DNA of 64,000 bases from Solen grandis. Taxonomy: Eukaryota; Mollusca; Bivalvia; Adapedonta; Solenidae. The position numbers and the translations under genes were made by a program. Shown in pieces: positions 21,763-33,100 of the stretch (positions are counted from its first letter, which is position 1; each line of letters opens with the position of its first letter). The notes beneath the pieces were generated by a model that was not told the DNA's origin, made no database searches, and saw only the letters and a list, made by a program, of their open reading frames with translations. The stretch lies in contig CM037795.1 of NCBI GenBank assembly GCA_021229015.1, positions 10,904,035-10,968,034 on the forward strand, given 5' to 3'.

Positions 21763-22558
21763 AAGGGACTGCCTCCTATTTGCACTCAAAATGACAATAA
21801 AAAAATATATAAACTCAATTCCGGACTTAAATGTTACTAATTTTGTTCTGAAATCTACCAACGGCCATAAATGTACTGATTTTCGAATTAGAAGCAAATG
21901 AAATTATTTCCGATCTTACCCAATAAGGGAGTTTCCCATTTACAAATAAAACTTGGATTTTGTTACATGAACTCTTCACAAAGATCACGTGATCGATAAT
22001 GCGATGTAAACAAAATGTAAGAGTCCTCAATGTCAACTATTGAAGAGGAAAGTAGTTATGCTATTTCACCATTTCAATACTGTAATAGGTGGGAAAAAAT
22101 CATGGGTTGACCGGGACTCGTACCCAGGATTACCGTTCCTGCATTCTACCAACTGAGCTACTAAGGCACACGTTTTCTTGCCTATTGATTTATCACTAAA
22201 TACCTGTACCCGGCTACAATATGTACAATATATAAAGGTTAAATCTCTTAGTAGCCACCAAGTTGTTTCAAAGTATTAAACTGCTACTGTCAGAAATTTA
22301 TATGAGCATGTGCACTGGCGATGTCATGTGATGTTTCAGAAATCTATTTTTGAAATTTTTAGTATTTGTTACGCATTAAAAATTGCGTTGGAAAAAACTG
22401 TGAAAATGGCAATAACTATTTTTCTGGGGGGGGGGGGAAAGCACAGTGATCAAATCTCAATGCCTCACATACAATTATAACATTGATTTTCTTTAAATTT
22501 TTCTTGCAATTAGAAGTTTGTTTTTTTTTCGTCAATTTAGCGACTGGGAGGCAGCCGC
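21763..22558. mobile_element. ~800-bp TIR element carrying a tRNA-like sequence
   Basis: The left end AAAGGGACTGCCTCC matches the inverse of the right end (AAAGCGGCTGCCTCCCAGTC). The right ~450 bp, read inverted, is homologous to 41630-42130. Both copies include a tRNA-like stretch with A and B boxes (22100-22172 minus here), so that stretch is an integral part of the family and not a chance insertion. Confidence 0.65.
22100..22172 (-). other. tRNA-like sequence (A and B boxes), not a functional tRNA
   Basis: On the minus strand, TAGCTCAGTTGGTAGA (A box) is followed by GTACGAGTCCCGGT (B-box-like). The acceptor ends do not pair convincingly, so I do not call a tRNA gene. It probably supplies a pol III promoter-like motif to the surrounding element. 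Confidence 0.6.
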
Positions 22559-23660
22559 TTTAATAAAACATTTAAAACATGTTTGGTGTGTTTTATGCAG
22601 TTAACTGATATATATAGAGTGAAAATGCTGCCACTCATTTTTTTCTGTTTTAAATAGTCAAACCTGTCCTAAGCAGTTAGTCAAGGGAACAAGAGTATAT
22701 ATACGCATAACAGAAGTGGTTGCTATATACATTTTGTAAAGGTTAAATTCATAACAAAAAGCTATTTTGGTAATATTGAAACTGACCGCTTAGTGCAGTT
22801 TGGCCGCTTAATACAAGTGACTGCTAATACAGATTGAACTGTAAAACCCTTTCTCCAATAAGGATTAACTATACAGGCCTCATTTTATTTTAAAATGAAG
22901 CTTTTCCTCATACATTCATCTATCAAATCAGGAGATACTGATGTCTACTTAACATCGGACGTTTACCAAAATTATTTTCTTTAAAAAAAATCTGTCAAAA
23001 AAGGGACATAATTTGCATTTTATTCAGACAGGAAATATGTAACTGTAATATTCAAGGTCAAGGTATATAAGGTCAATATAAGTTGACCTTGACCTTGGAG
23101 GTATAAGCTTCAAAACCTATTCCTGGCCACCACATTTAATATATGGCTATATATACATAAATAAATTATACTAGTAGCTTTATTTGAAGCTTGCTAAAAA
23201 TCTTATATCACAATACAGCCTTGAGTATTTCATAGTGACCTTGACCTTGGAGGTACTGGGTTCAATACCCATATACATCCTATCTACTGCTGTGAAAAAA
23301 TATAGCTGGCTTTGTTTGCAATGGCATCAAATACATGTATATCAGTGTAAAGAATTAAAGAATCGGGATTCATTTTACAACAAAAACTACCTGAAAACAA
23401 TAATGCATCTTCAAAAGAGGAGAAAAAAGCCTATCTAAAAACCATGTTGTTTTGGCCATACCACCAGAAACACAATTACTTTTTTTCATATTTGGCCTAA
23501 TAAAAAATATAATATATTATCAAATACACATTTTCTCACGACTTCATATATATATTTATAATTATAACATGGAAATGCAACAGTTGGTGGTTCTACCCGG
23601 TGCACTTTGGATTTTCCTAATTAGCTGTGTGTCACTACCGCTGAAATACTAAGTATTTAA

Positions 23661-23863
23661 CCCTTTAACTCATGAATATTCATGTATAAATTCATGACTT
23701 GATGAATATTAATTAAATGAACTTACAATGGGGTATGGAAAAATGAATTCTATTTTGCCACACATTAATATACTGTGTAGAAACTGAGATACATATTGTA
23801 TGAGCAATCAGAAGAAACCCTGATCAGCCAATGCGTCAAAATGAGTCTACATGAAGTAAAGGG
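23661..23863 (+). mobile_element. TTAA MITE family 2
   Basis: Flanked by TTAA; begins CCCTTTAACTCATGAATATT and ends CTACATGAAGTAAAGGG, giving imperfect ~13-bp TIRs. The core has TGAGCAATCAGAAGAAACCCTG and CAAAATGAGTC, shared with the copies at 34420, 34748, 46512 and 60302. Confidence 0.75.
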
Positions 23864-23879
23864 TTAAAATGGTATATGG

Positions 23880-24418
23880 AACAACAGATTTTCTTTGTCA
23901 TGCAATTGGAATCTGAGCTACAATATTGTATGAGCAAACAAAGGAGACCCTGATCAGACAGCTCCTGGAAGCAGTTTTCTCAACTGAAGCTACTGCATTT
24001 GGCAAGGCATTTAAATGGAGCTGCATTTTACTTGATTCAAATTCTAACTTGTTACAGTGTTTTTGTATTTATACGCCAGACATGTAAAATATAAGACTAC
24101 AAATAAGTATCAAGGACATAAAGAAAATGCAATATGATCATCTTCAACAGAGCATAAAATTCAACAAAGTACAAAAATAAAGGGCCCAGCCATTCAAAAT
24201 TGAAATGCAGTCGCAGACTTAAGAAACAAGAGGTAATAGGGAATAATATATGAACATCTCTCTCTCTCACAAACTACATAGAAAATGCAGTAAATATTAA
24301 ATAAAAAAGCATAGTTGGAAAGGCATATCACATTAACTTATTCTACATCCTGCATGCACATTTCTTTCAATTATCTAAAACATACAAATGTACATACACA
24401 TGTATCACAGTGATTAAA
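23880..24418. other. MITE-derived and anonymous sequence
   Basis: The first ~110 bp repeats the 3' half of a family-2 MITE (GAATCTGAGCTACAATATTG, GAGACCCTGATCAGACAGCT). The rest shows nothing recognisable. Confidence 0.5.
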
Positions 24419-25967
24419 AACAAGAAATGTTTGTGAAACATATATGCCCCCCTCATATGCCATAATATGTATATAGCTATATTACATGCAAGGAGTTTGC
24501 CTTCATAATGTTGGCTTGTCACAAAAAATTCTCAAACTTCAAAAATTTGAGTGAAAATATAATGTGCTAAAATGTGGAACTAAACATTTACTGAAATAAA
24601 ACCAGACACAATGAGATTTTGAGTTATTAGTCAGACAGTGCTTAAATCGTACAAAATATTTATAAGGATCCAACTTATTAATTTGAAAACAGGGTTTTCT
24701 ACATTTATAAACAACAACTACATGAGGTTAGGACCTTAAGAGTAAAAATAAAATAGAAGTTATCACTTGGGCAAGACATTTATATAATGAAAATATATCA
24801 ACATGTGACATTGTGAACTTGACCTTTGGATGTTGACACCAAAATTGATAGGGGTCGGGTCATCTACTAATCTAGCAACAACCACAGAAGTTTGAGACTT
24901 AAAGGTCAAACAGAACTTAAGTTATCACTCGGACAAGGTCTGGTATTATACATACACAACATGTGTCCTTGTGACCTTGACCTTTGAGGTAATGACACCA
25001 AAACCAATAGGGGTCATCTACTAATCGTGAGCAACAACCACAAGAAGTTTGAGACTTAAAGGTCAAATAGAACTTAAGTTATCACTCGGACAAGTCTGGT
25101 ATTATACATACACAACATGTGCCTTGTGACCTTGACCTTTGAGGTAATGACACCAAAATCGATAGGGGTCATCTACTAATCGTGAGCAACAACCACAAGA
25201 AGTTTGAGACTTAAAGGTCAAATTGAACTTAAGTTATCACTCGGACAAGGTCTGGTATTATACATACACAACATGTGACCTTGTGACCTTGACCTTTGAG
25301 GTAATGACACCAAAATCGATAGGGGTCATCTACTAATCGTGAGCAACAACCACAAGAAGTTTGAGACTTAAAGGTCAAATAGAACTTAAGTTATCACTCG
25401 GACAAGGTCTGGTATTATACATACACAACATGTGACCTTGACCTTTGAGGTAATGACACCAAAATCGATAGGGGTCATCTACTAATCATGAGCAACAACC
25501 ACAAGAAGTTTGAGACTTAAAGGTCAAATAGAACTTAAGTTATCACTCGGACAAGGTCTGGTATTATACATACACAACATGTGACCTTGTGACCTTGACC
25601 TTTGAGGTAATGACACCAAAATCAAAAGGGGTCATCTACTAATCGTGAGCAACAACCACAAGAAGTTTGAGACTTAAAGGTCTAATAGAACTTAAGTTAT
25701 CACTCGGACAAGGTCTGGTATTATACATACACAACATGTGACCTTGTGACCTTGACCTTTGTGGTAATGACACCAAAATCAATAGGGGTCATCTACTAAT
25801 CATGAGCAACAACCACATGATGTTTGAGACTTAAAGGTCAAATAGAACTTAAGATATCACTCGGACAAGGTCTGGTCTACCGCCAGACCGACGGACCAAC
25901 GGACATACGGACCGACCGACATGAGCAAAGCAATATACCCCCTCTTCTTCGAAGGGGGGCATAAAAA
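24419..25967. mobile_element. Tandem-repeat-bearing bivalve element (~156-bp monomers, about 7 units)
   Basis: The left edge reads ACAAGAAATGTTTGTGAAAC ... ATGCCCCCCT and the right edge GAAGGGGGGCATA, an inverted pair. The core (24790-25880) has monomers of about 149-157 bp, each with TGTGACCTTGACCTTTGAGG, GGGGTCATCTACTAATCGTG and ACTTAAAGGTCAAATAGAAC. It ends in a (GGACCGAC)n-like patch. The plan of unique flanks around a ~160-bp satellite-like core resembles the bivalve 'pearl'/Helitron-like elements known from oysters and clams. That family link is from memory, not from a search. Confidence 0.7.
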
Positions 25968-26947
25968 TGAACAAATATATATTTAGAACAATAAGTTCTG
26001 CATAATAAGATGGCTTAATTAAGTCACAGGTATATAAAAAAAATAGTGCTAAGCCTTTTTTCAACAGGTAAATATGATAATGTTTATATAAAATTATATA
26101 ACAAAGATGACCAAAGTTTACAGCAAATTTATAAAATGAAGACTTGTGGAATAGGACACAAAAACGAAAACTATCACTGAAGGTGATTAATACCCCACTA
26201 TCCTGCTATTTGTCAGTCAATAACATATTAATGTTATTTACCAGCTGACATATAAGATTGATCATATTAGAGGTAGTCTAAACACAGCAAAACACAAAGT
26301 CAGTAAGTTGACAAGAGTTTCTACTTCTTCTATTAAATGAATATTATGAGGGTCTTTAATTTATTTCAAGAAGAAGATGGGAAGAAAAAGAGAAACTATA
26401 ATTACATAATGAGTTAACATCCATAAATAAGACTTTTGTCTTATAATTTAGTGATAAACATGATGGAAATGATACAGCATACTAATAATCAGACTATGGT
26501 ACTAGTAGAATCAGAATTCAGTTTGAGATTTAAATGATCTTTACTCTTTCTGCTAATAATTTACAGTGATATATAGTATGTGCAAACTATCTGACATGGA
26601 GATGATCTACATTTGTACCTGACTATTTGGAAATCCAGCAATCCTATGTCAAGTTACAGCCCAGACAAGCATATTGGCATTGATTTTCAATTGTTGACAT
26701 CTAAGTATGACCTTGACATCTGAGCTAACAATCTGGTTCTTTCGCGCCACAATCCATCTTAATATGGTAAACATTTGGGTCAAACCATTTGGAAATCCAG
26801 CGAGACATTGTATGAGTTAGAGATTAAACAAAATAATTTTGGGACAGATGGACGACAGACAAATTATTCCTATATAGCACCCCCTCTCCGGGCGTAGTGG
26901 GAGTATAGTAACCACCAAATTAGCAGAGCTTACTGAGATAAATTGGA
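25968..26947. other. Downstream flank of FBXW5
   Basis: AT-rich; presumably includes the 3' UTR on the minus strand. I could not pick a confident polyadenylation signal. GGACAGATGGACGACAGAC and CCCCCTCTCCGGGCG near 26845-26895 look like the terminus of a bivalve repeat. Confidence 0.4.
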
Positions 26948-27158
26948 TCATTCGTCACATTCCCCTTCCACCACATCAGCCATCCGGTTGCAAGATTTCC
27001 ATATCTTTATCAGCTTGTCATCGCAGACTGTGACGCAGACTTCCTGGTCCACAGGAGAAAATGCGATACCATTGAGCACACCCTCATAATGGCCAAGTGT
27101 TCCCAGCATCACTCTGTGGTGTCGGTCCCAGATGTATGCCTTACCATCCTCACTGCCG
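26948..27158 (-). CDS. FBXW5: FBXW5 coding exon 7 (last WD repeats, stop)
   Basis: Residues 520-589 and TGA. Acceptor TTGATAG|CGGCAG. It encodes GSEDGKAYIWDRHH and the final CDDKLIKIWKS blade, then an acidic tail of about 16 residues (human FBXW5 has a longer basic tail here). Confidence 0.93.
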
Positions 27159-30100
27159 CTATCAACAGACATTGAAGATCCATTATAATGCTGTTTCAGT
27201 GTTCCAGCCAAAAAACTTCATTATACTGGAACATGTTATAATTATATGATATCAGAAACAAATTAATGACTTTATGACCATGGTTCCTGCCATGCTAGGC
27301 CTTCAAAAAAAAAATCTGTATTTCAAGCAACTCAACCCTACCTAGCAAAAACCCACTGACCCTTAAGTTTTTAGCGGGCCAATTAGGGACCGCCAAATTG
27401 TCTGTTAAGAATTTATGATTTGTTCTCTGTTATGACTGGACTTCAAAAAAAAGGTCAAAAAAAACCCTCAATCCCTATCTTACCTAACTTTTTTAAGACT
27501 GTTGCCCTAAACACACAATATTTTTTTTTTCACCTTACAATGGCATTCACATTATAATGAAACACATAGTACTTACTCTAAAATGTATACCCATAAGCAA
27601 TGATTGTTCAGCTGGGATTTAACCATTCAATGGTGGTCCTCTCCAATTTTTACACACAATAAAAATATTGAGAATATCTGGCTAGCATAGGATCAGAAAC
27701 TGACCTGGCTTCCCAATCTTCAGATAAAGATTAACAATTAATCTCAGGTGCTCATAAATAGTTGCAAAGACATCAAGCATTCTTTTCTGCATCCCAGTTT
27801 AACTACATGTACTGGATGAACAAAACTGAATATATATGTCAGTATAGGAAAGGCTCACTAGATTTGCAATATATCATTTCATAAGCATTGGGCACTTGTA
27901 CTTCTTGATAAGCCTCAAATCTGAATCTGATTAACCCTCTATAACAAAAAGAGCACCGCATGCAGATGCCAACGCTCATCTGTTTTGGCATTTTTTGCTG
28001 TTATCACACAAAATGAACTTGTGCTTTTCGTAAGATGACACATTGTCAGATAATCCATGGCTTTTGATTACCTTACTCTCCATACATCACCAGTGGATTT
28101 GTCATTTAGACTGAATGCTGATACAGTAATCCGAATGAAGAAGATAACCTTGTCCTGAATGGCATTAATTAATCCAAATGCTTATATCGTAATATCATAT
28201 ACCCTATAGAATATAACCCCTTCACCAGTGATGTCTTTAAAATGTAAACATCAATTTGATTGGCTTAAATATGTTCATGCTACATGCATAAAAACACTGA
28301 CAAGGTAGTTGAAAATCCCATTTTTGATGAGTGAAAAGAAACGGAACGAAGATGAAGCTGACATGACAAGTGTAATACCAGAACAGCATTTACTTAACAC
28401 AAAATGCCTACTTTAGTGGTACCACTGTTTACTGCTAGTCTGGTCCCCATCTCAATCATAAATAGCTAACTAAGCTGGGAACAAGACTACAAGTTCAGCC
28501 AGCTCTAAGCTTTATACAGTGCATGCAGCTAGGCATACAAAGAAGGCAAGAAACCTTTGGAACAAGTGGTCAGAACTTGGAAGGAAGCCCCCCCACCCCG
28601 CACCAAGGGTGTGATATTCACCTTCCTATAAAATCCTTTGAAGTTCCGAGGCAGATATACCAAACCGGATAGAATGAGAAAGCCAAGTGCCCTGTGTACT
28701 CTATGTTTCTCAGTCGGGTCATTGAGGTCAGATCGAATGTGCCAATTGTCAGATTCTGCTTAAAAATCCTGGCATAGTCAGCCTGCAAGTGGTTGTCTTC
28801 CACACTCTCGTCCAGCTCTCGGTAGTTGAAATACAGGTACCTTGGGGAGAAGATAAAGAAACATACGCTATTACAGGGACCGAAATACAGGTACCTTAGG
28901 GAAAAGATAGAAAAACATACGCTATTACAGGGACAGAAATACAGGTACCTTAGGGAAAAGATAGAAAAACATACGCTATTACAGGGACAGAAATACAGGT
29001 ACCTTGGGAAAAGATAGAAAAACATACGCTATTACAGGGACCGAAATACAGGTACCTTGGGGAAAAGATAGAGAAACATACGCTATTACAGGGACCGAAA
29101 TACAGGTACCTTGGGGAAAAGATAGAGAAACATACGCTATTACAGGGACCGAAATACAGGTACCTTGGGGAAAAGATAGAGAAACATACGCTATTACAGG
29201 GATTGTAGCTTGAATGAAGTCGATAAAACAAGTATGATTCACATGACCTTCTGTGAAATTTAAAAATAAATATTTTCAGGGTAATTAACTGCCACTTGCC
29301 CGCTCACCATGGGGAGTGAACATAAGTGCAAGGTGAATGAAAAACTAGAACATTTTTCTGTATCTTTTTTTTATTTTACTACCTTAAATCTTAAGGGTGA
29401 GTGAAGATTTTATAAACATTTGCTCACAGATTTCGATATAAGTATTCAAAGACCATCATTTATGTTACAATATGCAACAAGTAAATGAGACAAATAATAG
29501 TCACAAAATACAGTGTTCCAAATAAACCAAAAAATGTATATTGCCAGCAATTTTCAATATTACTTGTTTCCATTAGCAAAATTAAAAGCATGTCTTTGTC
29601 CTGATATATTGTTTATTGGGTCTTGACACCAGGCCAACCAGTCCTGGAACTACCCTTATATTAAGACTGCCAAAGCTCCAAGCAAGGGAGCTATACCAGC
29701 ACCATTTTTTACAATTTTGGAATGTTGCAAAAGTGATTTATAGTCATGCTGCTTTTTAACCCTTTACCTCATATCTCTTTTATCCCATACATTAAGTACC
29801 ATTCTGCATATGTCTTTCAAAATATCCTGAATATATGAAAATAAGCAGTTATTACAAAGTTTTATGTTCAAAAGGATTACAAATTTAAGTAAACAGCTCC
29901 AAGCATAATTAGAGCTACTTTTAGCTAAGCCCGAATTCCAGCGGTAGCACACAAGTGTGGATCCAAAGGCTGTGGGTTTGAACCCAGTTAGGTATAAAGA
30001 TTTTTTATGACCTTCTCAGATGCAAAGTACTCGTCCAATTCTCAAAACTATCTCTTGGGATTAGCATAAGTGCTATCTCTGTTAAACCGCCTTGACTCAA

Positions 30101-33100
30101 CAGTGTCAGAAAATATTGTTTTTTTTTAAGATAGTTGTTGTATATAGATTAAAAATCACATGACTTACCTGTGGTCATGTGACAGACACAAGCCAGTTAT
30201 ATAACAGTTCTCAAGGTGCAGCTGATGGTCAAACTTTTCAAGAAGTGGTTGCGACGTGTTACCACTCATCTCTTCAGTCTCAGGAAATAACACTGCATCT
30301 AGCCCTGCCTGTGTTACTTCCTGTATCCCTATAATGTCATGGATACCAGTAACCATGGCAATATATGTCCGCTTCCCTGCTTCTAAAGATAAACCAGCTC
30401 TACGGGTAGAATTTGTTGGCTTTGTTATTCGCACATTGAGATCAGGATCTGAAGTCTTGCTACCATGAGCTGCTTCACATGTACAAGTGACTTCCTGCGT
30501 GCACTTTGACTCACAGCCATTTGTACACTCATTCCTCTTTGAAGACAGAGTACATTGACATAATGATCCGTGACTGGAATCCATTTCAGGCACAATTTCT
30601 TGTTCACTGGAATCTGTATCCATCTTAACCACTGAGTTTCTTGTCTCTCTCTGAGTGCCACTAGCATCATCGCATTGTTGTTGACGTTTGTCAGACAAGT
30701 CCAGCACTGAGGCAACAATAATGTTCATCTGGTGACACAGGCTTGCTTCACACGAAAAAATGGTCCTTCCCTGTTTATGAAGAATAATTTGCCCCTCAGG
30801 TGTGTTACGATTTAGTTCTTTAGCTCTTGTGATATTTTCATCTGTTACCTGGACTCAAATTAAACAGATTTTCATACATAAATATTGAACTTTCACATTA
30901 GTCAAAGTCAAATTATTTGTCTCTAAAATGGAACAAGAGAACTTTGACCATTACATCATAAATTGTACATCCAGTTTTTGGCCAAGCGGTTACAGTCATG
31001 GACTAAAAAATCTCTCAGCCCCTCACCGCTGTGGGTTCAAATCCCAGTAGGGACTTCAGATTTTTATGTAAGGAAGCCTTCCAGTTTGCTTGCTATAGGT
31101 CGGTGGTTCTACCCGGGTACCTCTGTGAACTCAGGGTCTTCCTCCACCTGTAATTAGCTGGACATCGCTATATGATTGAAATACTATCGCAGCGACGGTA
31201 AACCTCAATACAACAACAACAATAACATCCAGTTTTCATCTCTCAAAAAAAGACTGATTGAACATCTATTTTAAACACTTGAGTTTATCCAAAATATTTT
31301 GTGATCTAGTTGTGCAACAGAATAAGGATGTTTTTCATTTTCTTCTTTTTCCCCCCCTGAAAACAACAAGGGCCTTTGTCGCTCATCTGAGTAAGATTGA
31401 TGTTAAATGTACACTGATGCACACTACTGGTCCAACCAAGAAACCATCAAAAATTATTTGTATAAATTGTAAGAACTTGTTTTCTGATCAACATAAAAGA
31501 AATCAGTTTAAAAAATAAAACCAATTTAGCCTGAAAGATACCAGCTAGGGTATGTAGATTTATACTACCCATGAAAGGTGTACTCCATACACGAAACTGC
31601 ACCAGTAGTCTAAATTTGTAGACCTTAGCTTTAACATTCAAAGCTTTAACATTCAAAAGCAGGTCACTGGGTCATGATCAAGGTCAAACTGGTTATCAAA
31701 GGTCAAATTAATATCTAAGTTCTAGGTCTTTTTGTTGTCTGACGAGATAATTTTTTTCCCCCTATACAAGACTTTAAAAAATTTAGTGACCCCTGGGGCA
31801 GGGCCAATTTTCACCCCAGGGCTATGATTTTAACAAACTTGGGAAAGGTCCAATATTTAATGTTACACATCAAATATGTAAATTCCATGCCTTTTGGTTT
31901 CTGATAAGAAGATTTTTAAAGATTTCTATAAGTCTATGTAAAATAAAGTGACCCCTGTGGTGGGGCCATTTTTGAGCCTGGGTCATGATCTGAACAAACT
32001 TTGTTTGTGGTCCACTAGAAAATGCCACAAAACCAAATATCTAAGCTCTATGCCTTGCGACTACTAACAAACAGATTTTTAAAGATTTCACTTTAAAAAT
32101 AAATTTTTAGGTCCTGTGACCCAGATATGCAATAGACCAGAATCATTTGAACAACTCTAGTAGAGCTTCATGCAAGGAACATCACAGGCAAGTTTCATCA
32201 AATTTGGTCCAGTGGTTTCAGAGATGACATTTGAAACAATTGTGGACAATGGACAGATAAAAGACAGCAATCAAGCTTTAAAAGCTCACATAAGCACTAC
32301 AGGGACCCTTATTGTAGGTTTTTTACTCTTATAATGCTTTGGTCAATTGTGACTGCCTTTGCAACTGGTGGAGACCAAGATCAGACTGCAAACCTGTGCA
32401 GCCTGATTATGGCCAGCACTGTCCGCTATTCAGTTAATAATTTTTTAGCAAGCACCCCAATTAACAACTAATGACACAGTCCAAAATGAAAACAGGACAA
32501 GTCCAATTAAGAAATTCAGCATGGTAAGGGTAAAACGGGGCTATACAGAATACTCAATTAAGTCCCACCTCATACGCCTGTATCATGGCAACATCACGTG
32601 TGACATCACATCTGCCCCCTGTGACTATCCGATCAGTTAACCACGCCCCATCTAGTGTATACGGATTCAGTGATACCTCCATTACAATGGCCATGTCTAC
32701 AACAGATAGCAAAATGACGGTTTGGTATATAGTATAATTATAGGATGGGCTTTTCGACTCAAAAAAATGAAGAATGTCCAATTCTCCTTGGTCAGCACCC
32801 CTAAATGAGCACTTCATGTCACTTTGAAAAATTAAGTATCATTTATTTCTGTGAAAAATGCAAAAACAATGCCAAATGTCACATTGGATAAAAAATGTTT
32901 TTAATTATTGCACCCTCTGAAACTGAAAATCATTTTTGTTTTTTTATCATGGAGTTATCAAACTATCAAGAATTTAGATGCCTGTTGCACTTTCATTCTT
33001 TTTAATATTTGACAATAAACAAAGCTGGCCTATACTCTGTACCTGGTACGGTCAGTATCACTCCCTTGCCCTCACAATATTCCTGCCCGTCTATCACACC

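Larger units (their letters stand above)
29203..30168. other. FBXW5 intron 5 with SINE fragments
   Basis: Contains a family-A SINE fragment (29610-29715, minus), the start of a family-2 MITE (29758-29785: CCCTTTACCTCATATC) and a family-B SINE fragment (29945-30060). Confidence 0.65.

Noticed and set aside
22100..22172. Functional tRNA gene
   Set aside because: A and B boxes are good but the acceptor stem does not pair, and a related stretch occurs inside another copy of the same repeat. It is part of a mobile element.
24790..25880. CRISPR-like or centromeric array
   Set aside because: Monomers are contiguous ~156-bp units without unique spacers, and the genome is eukaryotic with spliced genes. 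It is better explained as the core of a tandem-repeat-bearing element.
28826..29242. Open frames on both strands of the 54-bp array (up to 135 aa)
   Set aside because: They come from the repeat period being a multiple of three and lack starts, domains or independent splice sites. Only the minus frame continuous with FBXW5 coding exon 6 is kept, as a possible exon extension.
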